Shown here: one piece after another, positions 1 to 7,679 of the stretch
Position numbering within the stretch: position 1 is the stretch's first letter
How the letters are laid out: each line of letters opens with the position of its first letter
Source of the DNA: Chloroflexota bacterium
Lineage (GTDB): Bacteria > Chloroflexota > Anaerolineae > Promineifilales > Promineifilaceae
Assembly (NCBI GenBank): GCA_024223125.1
Contig: JAAEOP010000476.1
Location: forward strand, 1-37,449
Length of the DNA stretch: 37,449 nucleotides
Direction of reading: 5' to 3'
Translations under genes and position numbers: made by a program
The notes under the pieces: generated by a model
The model's database searches: none
What the model saw: the letters and a program-made list of their open reading frames with translations, nothing else
What the model was told of the DNA's origin: nothing

Positions 1-104
1 ATCCTAATTATTCGGCGAGGAGGTCATGTTGTTGATCGGAGGGTACTCAAGTTATCTCCGGTCAGATTGCAGATTATTTCCCTCTTTGGTGTAGCCGTCC
101 AAAA

Positions 105-440
105 TTGTTATTTGGTCGAAGTTTAAGGTGCGGAATGTGGGATCAAGCTCTGTTACAGCAAGGAAAGCAAGGTGAGAGACTAATGAATACGATAGCGCAA
201 GAGTTTATTCAAGAAGGCATACAGCAGGGGATAGAGCAGGGGATGGTATCGGCGATGCGGCAGAATATTGTGGAACTGCTGACGTTGCGCCTGAATGTGC
301 CCGAAACGGTGTTTGAGGAACAGTTAAGCCAGGTCAATAATCTGGACGACTTGCGGCTGCTTGTACGTTGCGCGGCTACGGTGGACAATGTAGAGCAGTT
401 TGAACAGGCGTTAGCTGTTTTGCAAATGTCAGATGTGTAG
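105..440 (+). pseudogene. C-terminal fragment of an Rpn/YhgA-like PD-(D/E)XK nuclease-transposase protein
   Basis: Only the tail of the family is visible. A Gln/Glu/Gly-rich repeat (EFIQEGIQQGIEQG, from about base 207) is followed by a short helical domain ending in LRLLVRCAATVDNVEQFEQAL. In the Rpn (recombination-promoting nuclease/transposase_31) family this arrangement sits at the C-terminus, after a PD-(D/E)XK nuclease domain. No nuclease motif can be read in any frame of bases 1-104, and this frame has a TGA at 33-35, so the protein is truncated or its N-terminus has decayed. The first ATG at 105 is probably not a real start; an ATG at 183 is also available. Family assignment is from pattern memory. 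Function is presumably lost. Confidence 0.6.
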
Positions 441-483
441 CGTTTTTGGAGAAACGGCCGTACCCCATCTTAAACACCTCTCA

Positions 484-1545
484 TCAATTAAAATCAAAGC
501 CAAGCTGCCGCAGTTGTGGTTTTTCTAACTTGCTGACCCCCACCCCCAACAAACGCAATTTTTTGTCAGGCGGCCAATGTTCGGCCCACACAGCATACGC
601 CATCGCAAACAAGGTCTCGGCATCATCAAAACCCACCGCTACCGATTTTTGGCGGGTGTAGGTGGTAAAGTCTGCCCAGCGGAATTTGACGGTGACGGTG
701 TAGGCGATTAGCTGTCGTTTTTGTAGTGATTGGGCCACACGGCCGCACATCTTCTGCAACTGGGCCCCTAAAATGTCTGCATCCCCCACATCTTCATTAA
801 ATGTCCATTCCTGGCTGATGCTTTTAGGTAGGCCATGATCGGGCTGAACGGGACGGTCATCTATACCGGCAGCACGTTGTTGTAATGATTCCGCCTGATT
901 GCCGGCGACACGACGCAGGGTCAACAGATCGGCTGCTGCCAGTTGGCCGCAGGTTGTAATGTCCAATCCAGCCAGCTTGGCGGCCGTTTTAGGACCAATT
1001 CCCCAAATAGCGCGGGTGGGCAGGGGAGCCAAAAATGTCGCTTCATCGCCGGGGGGGACGATGGTACATCCTTCTGGCTTGTCATGGTCGGAAGCGACTT
1101 TAGCAACGAGTTTGCTGGTAGCCAACCCAACGGAACAGGGCAGAGAGGTTTTGGTTTTCACGGCCGTTTGTATCTCCACCGCCACTTTTTCAGGATTGTC
1201 ACATTCACTGAGACCGATGTAGGCTTCATCCACACTCATCTGTTCCACTGGGCCATAGTCGCCCAACAGTGCCATCACTTGCCGTGAACGGCGGTGAATC
1301 TGTTGCCAATCGGTGGAGACAATTTTGAGATGAGGGCAAAGATGCACGGCCGTTTTGGTAGGCATCGCCGAATGGATTCCCATTTTACGCGCTTCATAAC
1401 TGGCCGAAGCCACCACGCCCCGATTTTGTGGCTGTCCACCAACCACCAGGGGAATACTACCATCTTCCGGGTGGGAAAGAATGTGGACGTTGACGAAAAA
1501 AGCGTCCATGTCCAGGTGGAGAATTGCGCGGGGCCAGGTTTGCAT
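484..1545 (-). CDS. dinB: DNA polymerase IV (Y-family translesion polymerase DinB)
   Basis: A 353-residue Y-family polymerase that copies past DNA lesions with low fidelity. The palm carries the first metal-binding motif LDMDAFF (D12, with F17 in the steric-gate position) and SVDEAYIG (D106, E107), which complete the catalytic acidic triad. ASYEARKMGIHSAMP is the usual finger motif, and GIGPKTAAKLAGL near residue 185 is the thumb HhH DNA-binding element. A little-finger domain fills the C-terminus. Length matches bacterial DinB. The motif after the steric gate reads VNVHI rather than the usual A-S/A-V-E. The start ATG lies about 8 nt behind a tandem GGAATAC repeat on its coding strand, with no ordinary Shine-Dalgarno site. 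It is the last gene of a minus-strand array, 84 nt after pfkA. No LexA-type operator was recognised. Confidence 0.95.
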   Translation of the reverse strand: MQTWPRAILHLDMDAFFVNVHILSHPEDGSIPLVVGGQPQNRGVVASASYEARKMGIHSAMPTKTAVHLCPHLKIVSTDWQQIHRRSRQVMALLGDYGPVEQMSVDEAYIGLSECDNPEKVAVEIQTAVKTKTSLPCSVGLATSKLVAKVASDHDKPEGCTIVPPGDEATFLAPLPTRAIWGIGPKTAAKLAGLDITTCGQLAAADLLTLRRVAGNQAESLQQRAAGIDDRPVQPDHGLPKSISQEWTFNEDVGDADILGAQLQKMCGRVAQSLQKRQLIAYTVTVKFRWADFTTYTRQKSVAVGFDDAETLFAMAYAVWAEHWPPDKKLRLLGVGVSKLEKPQLRQLGFDFN

Positions 1546-1553
1546 AGTTTTTC

Positions 1554-1629
1554 GTATTCCGTATTCCGTATTCCGTGTTCCGTGTTCCGTGTTCCGTCGG
1601 ATTACGGATAACAGAATACGGAATACGGA
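1554..1629. repeat. GGAATAC-type heptamer repeat, copy 1 (pfkA-dinB intergenic)
   Basis: On the plus strand there are six tandem heptamers at 1554-1595: three GTATTCC followed by three GTGTTCC. About 12 nt further on come two reverse-orientation units (GAATACGG type) at 1612-1627. The two blocks are mutually complementary and can fold into a long hairpin. On the dinB coding strand the repeat reads GGAACAC then GGAATAC and stops about 8 nt before the ATG. The same unit recurs at 31392-31419 and 32898-32911, again directly before start codons. Confidence 0.9.
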
Positions 1630-2721
1630 TCAATCACCGAAAGAAATGCCCATATCACGGGCGGTGAACATAGTGTCGCAGTCGAGGGGGACGGTTTTCA
1701 TGCGGCTGGTGGCTTGTTCCAAGGGAACGTAGTGTACTGTTGGCGGGTCGAGGGCGACCATGATGCCGTTTTCACCCGCTTCCAGGGCACGCACGGCCGC
1801 CGCCCCAAATCGAAGCGAAAGCAGCCTATCAAAAGAAGTGGGTGTGCCGCCGCGCAGTAAATGTCCCAGACGGACGACGCGGGTTTCTTTACTGGTTAAT
1901 TCTTGTAAAGCGGCCGCAATTTGATGACTAATACCTCCCAGACGTTTGTTAGATTCTGAAATCCAGGCAAAATCACCACCCAACGGCCGTGCCCCTTCAG
2001 CCACGACGACCAGAGAAAAGCGACGGCCGTCTTTGTCTCGCGTCCTGATTTTGTCGGCTACTTTATTGATGTCGTAAGGGATTTCGGGGATGAGAATGAC
2101 GTCGGCTGTACCGGCAACACCCGTGTTGAGGGCAATCCAACCGGCGTAGCGACCCATCACTTCTACAACCATCACTCGTTGGTGCGCGGCGGCCGTCGAG
2201 TGGAGTCGGTCTAAGGCTTCGGTGGCGAAGGATACGGCCGTGTCAAAGCCAAACGTAATCACTGTTTCTTGCAAATCATTGTCAATTGTTTTGGGCACAC
2301 CGATCACACGTAGTCCCCTTTCGTACAGAGCATTGGCAATTGTTAGTGAGCCATCCCCCCCAATCGCTACCAAGGCGTCAATTTTTTGTTCCTCAAAAGC
2401 TGCCACAATTTCATCCAGGCGGTTCACAGAAACTATCTGACCATTTTTATCTTTCATAGGAAACTTCATCGGGTTGCCCTTATTTGTCGTACCAATGATG
2501 GTTCCGCCCAGATGGGTAATGCCACGCACTGACTCCCGATCTAATGGAATCAGCCAGCCATCAGGATATTGATCGGGCAGCATAAGGCCGTTAAAGGCAT
2601 CCCGAATACCCACACATTCCCAGCCTCGATTGCAGGCTGCCAATACCACCGCCCGAATAACAGCATTCAAACCCGGCGCATCTCCCCCACCCGTGTTAAT
2701 CGCAATTTTTTTGATGGACAT
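1630..2721 (-). CDS. pfkA: 6-phosphofructokinase, PfkA family (group III/mixed-substrate-like)
   Basis: Phosphorylates fructose 6-phosphate to fructose 1,6-bisphosphate in glycolysis. Over 363 residues it shows GGGDAPGLN (11-19), GGDGS (121-125), PKTIDND (143-149, catalytic base D147), the MGRYAGW motif (189-195) and a C-terminal HLLRGGTPTSFDR sugar-phosphate-binding segment. The phosphoryl-donor site is mixed. GGDGS has the Gly typical of ATP enzymes (Gly104 in E. coli), while PKTIDND has Lys where E. coli PfkA has Gly124, as in PPi-dependent and group III enzymes. ATP is the likelier donor, but PPi cannot be excluded from sequence. The start is supported by GGAAGGAAG about 7 nt upstream. 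It lies 15 nt after the lipoprotein gene in the minus-strand array. Confidence 0.93.
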   Translation of the reverse strand: MSIKKIAINTGGGDAPGLNAVIRAVVLAACNRGWECVGIRDAFNGLMLPDQYPDGWLIPLDRESVRGITHLGGTIIGTTNKGNPMKFPMKDKNGQIVSVNRLDEIVAAFEEQKIDALVAIGGDGSLTIANALYERGLRVIGVPKTIDNDLQETVITFGFDTAVSFATEALDRLHSTAAAHQRVMVVEVMGRYAGWIALNTGVAGTADVILIPEIPYDINKVADKIRTRDKDGRRFSLVVVAEGARPLGGDFAWISESNKRLGGISHQIAAALQELTSKETRVVRLGHLLRGGTPTSFDRLLSLRFGAAAVRALEAGENGIMVALDPPTVHYVPLEQATSRMKTVPLDCDTMFTARDMGISFGD

Positions 2722-2736
2722 ATTTCTTCCTTCCCA

Positions 2737-4188
2737 CTATGGGTTGAACTGTTCTGGTTGGATAGGGGCTTGATCTGGCGACCGTGGCGCGCTGAAATAG
2801 TTTTGCAATGAGTATACCATCAGTGGGTAAATCAGCCGTTGGGTTTCATTGTCCACATCGGCAAAGTTGCCGCCCAAATACCAAACGGCCGCTCCCTTCA
2901 CTTCAGGATAAGGCGCATACAACCGGGCCGCCCAGTCAATATCGGCCAATGCTTCATCGGGTTGGGGAACGTGTTGGTACGTCCAGCCCCATTCAGTGAT
3001 GAGAACTGTTGGCCGGGGAATGCCTTGCTGGTCTACAATTTTGAACAGTTCTTGAAAACGGCCGACTTTATACGGATACGCATCGCCAATATCATCTACC
3101 AGATAGCTGTATTCATGTAAAGCAATCGCCAGCCTGTCTGGGTTTTCAGCAGCCAGCCGTAGAAATTGTAGCATAGATGGGGTTTGCCAATGGGCTGGTT
3201 CTGGTTCGCCGGAAGCCCAACCGAAGGCGGCCCAGTTGTAACCATCACGCCAGGTCAATTCGGCCGTTTTCAGCGCAAACTGCCCCATCCATTCAGCCAC
3301 ATTTTTGTCTACCTCGTTAATCGTTTCAATCCAGACCAGACTGGGGTCTAATTCAGGTGGGAAAGCGTCGCGGTGCATTTGCCAATGTATTTCGGCCGCC
3401 TGATCGGGGGACAAAGCGTAGTTGGGCACATCCCAATCGTATTCACTGCCGGCCGCTTTGCGGTAAACCAGCACATGGGGAACGCCACTGGTCCGCTTGA
3501 GTTCCTGAGCCAGCAGAATGGGTTGGGCGTTGTCTACACTTTTTAGGAAGAAGGGAATACCGGCTTCATCCAGACGGCGCATCCATTCTTCTAACCCGGC
3601 CGTATTGCCGCCAATACCCACATGAAACCCGATTTTAACGGGAGCCAGTTCCTGCCCTTGTGCGTTTAGTTCTTCGCGAATCGCGGCAAAGTCCAGTGTG
3701 GGAATAGGCGTTGGCGTGGGCGTTGAGGGAATAGGCGTTGGCGTGGGTGTTGAGGGAATAGGTGTTGGCGTGGGTGTTGAGGGAAGGAGAGTTGGGGTGT
3801 TGGTGGGCTGGGGAGATGGGGTGATGAGGTGATGAGGTGATGAGGTGATGAGGGGTAGAAATATCTCGTTACTGGTTTGGGGTATGGGGTAAGCAGATTG
3901 TAGTGTTGGGGTGGGTGGCGGCAGTAAATATGGTTCTGGCGTGGGTGTATCTGGTTGAGGGAGCAGTGTTATGGTGAGTGTGGGCGCAGCCGGGTAGGGG
4001 GAAGGGAGAGCGGTCGCTTCAGCTTCATCCACCTCGACTGTGATTACTGTGATTGTAGGTGTAGGCGGCAAAACAGTTTCCAGGGCCAATACGGGCGGCG
4101 TGGGGAGCGGTGTGGGCGTGGGGGGGGTGTTGCAGGCAGTGACGGCCGTGAACAACAACAATAAGGTGATGAGGGGGAACTGTTTCAC
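2737..4188 (-). CDS. Secreted lipoprotein with Thr/Pro linker and glycosidase-like barrel domain
   Basis: An exported protein of about 483 residues. The suggested start is the GTG at 4188, because it is preceded by a GGGGGG tract at 5 nt and gives a compact lipoprotein signal (KQFPLITLLLLFTAVTAC) with the lipobox Cys at residue 19. A TTG at 4230 would extend it by 14 residues and overlap the M24 gene by 8 nt. Residues ~20-165 form a low-complexity linker with three to four PSTPTPTPI repeats, encoded by a tandem DNA repeat at 3700-3785. The C-terminal ~300 residues (from LDFAAIREELNAQG) resemble a TIM-barrel glycoside hydrolase-like domain: ETINEVDKN, ALHEYSY and LITEWGWTY supply candidate acidic catalytic residues. 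The exact GH family was not recognised and substrate is unknown. Activity is unproven. Confidence 0.75.
   Translation of the reverse strand: MKQFPLITLLLLFTAVTACNTPPTPTPLPTPPVLALETVLPPTPTITVITVEVDEAEATALPSPYPAAPTLTITLLPQPDTPTPEPYLLPPPTPTLQSAYPIPQTSNEIFLPLITSSPHHLITPSPQPTNTPTLLPSTPTPTPIPSTPTPTPIPSTPTPTPIPTLDFAAIREELNAQGQELAPVKIGFHVGIGGNTAGLEEWMRRLDEAGIPFFLKSVDNAQPILLAQELKRTSGVPHVLVYRKAAGSEYDWDVPNYALSPDQAAEIHWQMHRDAFPPELDPSLVWIETINEVDKNVAEWMGQFALKTAELTWRDGYNWAAFGWASGEPEPAHWQTPSMLQFLRLAAENPDRLAIALHEYSYLVDDIGDAYPYKVGRFQELFKIVDQQGIPRPTVLITEWGWTYQHVPQPDEALADIDWAARLYAPYPEVKGAAVWYLGGNFADVDNETQRLIYPLMVYSLQNYFSAPRSPDQAPIQPEQFNP
3820..3853. repeat. Octamer tandem repeat GGTGATGA inside the lipoprotein linker
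   Basis: Four tandem GGTGATGA units lie within the linker-coding part of the lipoprotein gene and encode part of its SSPHHLITPSPQ stretch. The neighbouring 3700-3785 region is a second in-frame repeat (unit GGCGTTGGCGTGGGTGTTGA and variants) encoding PSTPTPTPI. Both are likely sites of slippage-driven length variation. Confidence 0.75.
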
Positions 4189-4222
4189 CTTATCCCCCCA
4201 ATACCTCACCCCCTCATTGAGG

Positions 4223-5326
4223 TTAGCCAACGGTAATTAGCTCTCGTGGGAAAGAGGTCAGACAGCAGTATCCATCTTCTGTCATGACAATATCATCTTC
4301 AATGCGGACGCCGGCTTTACCGGCAATGTAAATACCCGGTTCTACCGTAAACACATTGCCCGGTTGCAGCGATTCTGTATTGCCTTGCATGATGTAGGGA
4401 GGCTCATGCCCCTCAACCCCCAGGCCATGGCCGGTGCGGTGAATGAAATAACCTCCATACCCGGCATCATCAATGACATCGCGGGCGGCCGTGTCTATAT
4501 CTTCCCCTGTGACCCCTGGCACGGCCGCCAACACACCCTGTTCATTAGACAACTTCACCGTCTCATAAATGCGGTGGGATTCGGCGTCAATCTCGCCTAC
4601 AGCAAACGTGCGCGTAATGTCAGAGGGGTAGCCATCTACCAGGCAGCCCCAATCAATGACTAACAGGTCGCCTTGTTGTAACGGCCGGTCGGTAGGTACG
4701 GCATGGGGCGAAGCGCTGTTTGGCCCGCCAGAAACGATGGGGCCAAAGGCGATGGCGTCAGCCCCTTCTTCCAACTGCAAAGAACGCAGCAGGGACGCGA
4801 TCTGTTTTTCACTCATGCCGATTTTTATTTTGGGTAGCAGTCGTTTCATCGCTCGTTCGGCTATGGCAATAGCCCGCTCCATAGCCGCGATTTCAGCCTC
4901 GTCTTTGATGGCCCGCAAGGCCATCAGCGTCGGTTCGGCCGGGGTTGTTTGCAGACCGGGGGCGTACCGTTTGAGCAGTTCATATTCCAACACCCGCATG
5001 TGTAACGATTCGATGCCTAGTAAATAATCGGTTAGTTCCAAATGGGCGCACGCTTGTTGGATAGCTCCTGTGTACCCTTCTTCATCGCTCCAGGCGAAGA
5101 TACGGCCGTCGGGAATTCCGGCTGCACGAGCTTTCATCGCTTCCAGCGTGGGAATGACAATGGCTGGCTCATCGTCGGCTGGATAAAAAAGGACAATCGG
5201 CCGTTCGCTAAGATGAGAATAGATGCCGCTAAGATATTCCATATTGGGACCGGGAACTAAAGCGATGCCATCCAGGCCATTAGCCAGCATTTTTGGGATG
5301 AGTTTGTTGAGTCGGTTTGTGTTCAT
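4223..5326 (-). CDS. M24-family metallopeptidase (Xaa-Pro aminopeptidase/dipeptidase type)
   Basis: A cytoplasmic metallo-aminopeptidase of the pita-bread fold, 367 residues, predicted to cleave X-Pro peptide bonds. Residues 1-130 form the creatinase-like N-terminal domain and ~145-365 the catalytic domain. All five metal ligands are visible: D225 in VIDWG, D236 in SDITRTF, H300 in RTGHGLG, E329 in VEPGIYI and E343 in RIEDDIV. H307 in VEGHEPP matches the conserved second His of prolidases. No signal peptide. Aminopeptidase P and prolidase cannot be told apart here, so no symbol is given. There is no clear ribosome-binding site before the ATG, which lies 39 nt after the biotinyl-domain gene. 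That gap is filled by a GAGATTR heptamer repeat. Confidence 0.9.
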   Translation of the reverse strand: MNTNRLNKLIPKMLANGLDGIALVPGPNMEYLSGIYSHLSERPIVLFYPADDEPAIVIPTLEAMKARAAGIPDGRIFAWSDEEGYTGAIQQACAHLELTDYLLGIESLHMRVLEYELLKRYAPGLQTTPAEPTLMALRAIKDEAEIAAMERAIAIAERAMKRLLPKIKIGMSEKQIASLLRSLQLEEGADAIAFGPIVSGGPNSASPHAVPTDRPLQQGDLLVIDWGCLVDGYPSDITRTFAVGEIDAESHRIYETVKLSNEQGVLAAVPGVTGEDIDTAARDVIDDAGYGGYFIHRTGHGLGVEGHEPPYIMQGNTESLQPGNVFTVEPGIYIAGKAGVRIEDDIVMTEDGYCCLTSFPRELITVG

Positions 5327-5334
5327 AAGCTTTT

Positions 5335-5380
5335 GAGATTGGAGATTAATTGGTATGCTAATCTCTCAATCTCTAATCTC
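5335..5380. repeat. GAGATTR heptamer repeat, copy 1, with imperfect hairpin
   Basis: The plus strand has GAGATTGGAGATTA at 5335-5348 and its near-complement TAATCTCTCAATCTC at 5359-5373, giving a 14-bp stem with one bulge and a 10-nt loop. The repeat runs into the 3' end of the biotinyl-domain gene, whose last codons and TGA stop (5366-5368) are repeat sequence. Related copies are at 28491-28527 and 29014-29037. Confidence 0.75.
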
Positions 5381-5869
5381 CTCTAATTCAATTAATTGGT
5401 TCCCCGCCTGTACAGATTTGCCCTGGGTGCAATGTACGGCCGTAATCCGCCCAGCATAAGGCGCTTGAATGGGAATCACCATTTTCATAGATTCCAACAG
5501 GATGAGCTTGTCTCCCTCAACAACATCATCCCCAATGGCTACCAGAATTTCGGTGACAACGGCGGGGATAGAGGCGGATAGGGACGTGTCATTCTGGCTG
5601 CTGCGGCCGCGTTCGCGTACCCGTTCGACGATGAAGGTACGGCCGTTTACCCACAATTGCCGCCGATCCCCATCTTTAGTCCCTGCTAACCGAATGCGTT
5701 TACGGCTTCCGTCGGGTTGAGTCTGTTCCAGCAGAATGGTATGGGCATCGTGGTAAAGTAGGTGGAAGACGGCCGTCGTTTCCCCCATCGTCACCCAAAT
5801 TTCATTCCCTTGCCGGGTGGCTTCAAATTCCCGTTGTTCGCCGGGTATTGCCAGTTTGAATTTTGCCAT
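5366..5869 (-). CDS. Biotin carboxyl carrier-type protein (biotinyl domain)
   Basis: The C-terminal ~75 residues (from 97) form a biotinyl/lipoyl domain ending in LLESMKMVIPIQAPYAG. The lysine of ESMKM (K129) is the expected biotinylation site. In biotin enzymes this swinging arm carries carboxyl groups between a biotin carboxylase and a carboxyltransferase. The first ~85 residues are beta-rich, as in carrier subunits of acyl-CoA carboxylases (propionyl- or methylcrotonyl-type). No carboxylase or carboxyltransferase gene is in the window, so the partner is unknown and accB is not asserted. The start overlaps the CBS gene's stop by one base (TAATG), implying translational coupling. The last codons lie inside a GAGATTR repeat, so the C-terminal LEEIRD may be repeat-derived. 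Confidence 0.85.
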   Translation of the reverse strand: MAKFKLAIPGEQREFEATRQGNEIWVTMGETTAVFHLLYHDAHTILLEQTQPDGSRKRIRLAGTKDGDRRQLWVNGRTFIVERVRERGRSSQNDTSLSASIPAVVTEILVAIGDDVVEGDKLILLESMKMVIPIQAPYAGRITAVHCTQGKSVQAGNQLIELEEIRD

Positions 5870-6306
5870 TAGCCTGTAATATACCCTTCTAAATGTTCAA
5901 TAATATTTTGTTGTTCTGCAATAACAGCTTTAACCACATCTCCGATGGAGATAACGCCGACCATGTTACCGTTGTTGTCTGTCACCAGCAGGTGCCGGAT
6001 ACGGTTGACGGTCATCTTTTCCATACAGGTTTGTACACTGTCGCTGGTTTTAACGGAGATGACGGGGGAGGCCATGGCTTCGCGCACGGCCGTTTTTTTG
6101 GAGGAACGGCCGCGTAAGACTACCTTGCGAGCATAATCACGCTCTGAAAAGACACCCACCGCTTGATCATCATCCACAACCATTAAGGCGCCAACGTTTT
6201 TGTTAGCCATCAGGGTCAGAGCTTCGTAAATAGTGGCCTCTGGCCCAATAGACCAGATAGTGTCACTTTCAGTTTTACCATGTAATAATTGAGTTACTAT
6301 TGCCAT
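5869..6306 (-). CDS. Two-CBS-domain protein
   Basis: 145 residues consisting of a CBS pair. The first repeat (~15-68) contains MANKNVGALMVVDDDQAVGVFSERDYARKV and the second (~76-140) contains MTVNRIRHLLVTDNNGNMVGVISIGDVV. CBS pairs bind adenine nucleotides or S-adenosyl compounds and report energy state, but this protein has no fused effector, so its target is unknown. The start is well supported by GGAGGT 6-7 nt upstream. It is coupled by a one-base overlap to the biotinyl-domain gene. This is the first of three stand-alone CBS-pair genes in the window. Confidence 0.9.
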   Translation of the reverse strand: MAIVTQLLHGKTESDTIWSIGPEATIYEALTLMANKNVGALMVVDDDQAVGVFSERDYARKVVLRGRSSKKTAVREAMASPVISVKTSDSVQTCMEKMTVNRIRHLLVTDNNGNMVGVISIGDVVKAVIAEQQNIIEHLEGYITG

Positions 6307-6327
6307 TATTTACCTCCTGTCCTTTGC

Positions 6328-6360
6328 AGAGGTTCCACCTTTTGGAAAGGTGGAACCTCT
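6328..6360. repeat. Perfect 33-nt hairpin, copy 1 of a dispersed inverted repeat
   Basis: AGAGGTTCCACCTTT (6328-6342) pairs perfectly over 15 bp with AAAGGTGGAACCTCT (6346-6360) around a 3-nt loop. It lies between nfeD and the CBS gene on the minus strand and overlaps the first base of the nfeD stop. No T-run follows on either side. A close relative is at 9827-9859, so it looks like a dispersed element more than a terminator; it may act as an mRNA processing or stability hairpin. Confidence 0.85.
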
Positions 6361-7679
6361 TATATCTCCGCTTTTTCTACTACCAACTCAAACCCATCCA
6401 TCGCTGTTACAACCACATCGACGCCAAAAGGAATGGTTTCATCAGCTTGCGCCTGCCACAGTTCGCCATTGACCAGAACAGTTCCCTTATAACGGCCGTC
6501 TTCCCCTTGCACCTGGAATGATTGCCGCACTGGGCCGGTTTTGCCCACCATCCCCTCGGCTCCCGTAACTGTTTCTTTACGTTGTGCCCCCAATGCTTTA
6601 GACATGATAAAGAGGAAAAAGGCGGCCGATACGCCCGTTATGGCCACGGCAGCGGGAATGGAAATGCGAGCAAATTCTGGCGTACCCGGTGAGTTAAACA
6701 ACACTAACAATCCTCCTAACAGACACAAGACGCCTGCCAGAGCCAATGCCCCATGATTGGCGGATAATACTTCGGCTATAAAGAGAATAAAGGCCACAAT
6801 AATCAACCCTAGACCCAACCAGTTCACAGGGAGCTGTCCCAGGCCATACAAGCCCAAACCCACAAAAAGAACGCCAATAAGTCCGGCTATCCAGCCGCCA
6901 GGATTAGAAATTTCGATGATGATGGCCTGCACCCCAATCGCCATGAGAATGCCCACAATAATAGGATTGGCCAGGGCGTGTAAAATGCTTTCGCCCAGGT
7001 TACGGTTCAGGTTTTCTTGGGCAGCGTCGGCCGTTTCCAGGATAACAGTTTGCTCTTTGATGAGAACGGGTCGGCCGTCTAACTGTGCCAGCAAATCATC
7101 CAAATCCACCGCAATGACATCAATAAATCCGGCCGTCAACGCTTCTTCCGAGCTAACGGCGCGGGCGTCTTCAATCATCGCTTCGGCCAGTTCTACAGCT
7201 TCTTCACCTCGATGTGCCGTCAATGTCCGCATGGTGGCTTTCATATCTTCCACTGCTTTGCGGAACGCTGTTTCGTTGATGTCGCTGCCGTCGGAATTGA
7301 TGGGGGAGGCGGCGCCGATGACTGTCTGTGGAGCCATGCCAGACGCATGGGCAGCGGCGGTGATGATGCTGCCGGCCGAAGCTGCCTGTGCCCCACTGGG
7401 AGTTACATAAACAATAATGGGCACATCGGCATTGCGGAAGGATTGCACAATATCCAAAGTGGTATCCAGCGCCCCGCCAGGTGTGTTTAGCTGAATGACC
7501 AGGGCATTGGCGCTGCGGTTTTCAGCCTCACGGATGCCGCGCTGGAAGTAGTCGGCCATGGCTGGCGTAACCGGTCCGTCAATTTCCAGCACCAACACTA
7601 TACCCGATTGGGCCAGGGCTGCCTGAGCCAATCCCAGAAGAACAAACAACAATAGGGGAAGGAGAAATAGTTTACGCAT
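6360..7679 (-). CDS. NfeD-family membrane serine protease (ClpP-like domain plus NfeD C-terminal domain)
   Basis: A 439-residue membrane protein in the long NfeD (1510-type) format. Residues 1-23 are a signal/anchor. Residues ~25-225 form the ClpP-class protease domain, with NTPGGALDTT before the nucleophile motif GAQAASAGS (Ser101). The general-base Lys would be K141 or K147 in FRKAVEDMKA. Residues ~240-370 hold four to five hydrophobic helices, and ~375-439 form the soluble OB-fold NfeD domain (GMVGKTGPVRQ..GTVLVNGELWQA). Archaeal 1510-N homologues cleave the hydrophobic C-terminus of a stomatin partner; no stomatin gene is in this window. The gene overlaps the histidine kinase gene by 8 nt, so they are probably cotranscribed. 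Confidence 0.93.
   Translation of the reverse strand: MRKLFLLPLLLFVLLGLAQAALAQSGIVLVLEIDGPVTPAMADYFQRGIREAENRSANALVIQLNTPGGALDTTLDIVQSFRNADVPIIVYVTPSGAQAASAGSIITAAAHASGMAPQTVIGAASPINSDGSDINETAFRKAVEDMKATMRTLTAHRGEEAVELAEAMIEDARAVSSEEALTAGFIDVIAVDLDDLLAQLDGRPVLIKEQTVILETADAAQENLNRNLGESILHALANPIIVGILMAIGVQAIIIEISNPGGWIAGLIGVLFVGLGLYGLGQLPVNWLGLGLIIVAFILFIAEVLSANHGALALAGVLCLLGGLLVLFNSPGTPEFARISIPAAVAITGVSAAFFLFIMSKALGAQRKETVTGAEGMVGKTGPVRQSFQVQGEDGRYKGTVLVNGELWQAQADETIPFGVDVVVTAMDGFELVVEKAEI

Noticed and set aside
3700..3855. Tandem repeats in the lipoprotein gene taken as an independent element
   Set aside because: They lie in frame within the Thr/Pro linker and are explained by protein-level repetition and slippage, although the repeat unit may still vary in length between strains.
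6757..7410. A 217-codon open frame on the plus strand, opposite the NfeD gene
   Set aside because: It is antisense to a strongly supported protease gene, its product has no recognisable motif and is Ser/Ala/Thr/Pro-rich as shadow frames tend to be, and it has no ribosome-binding site.
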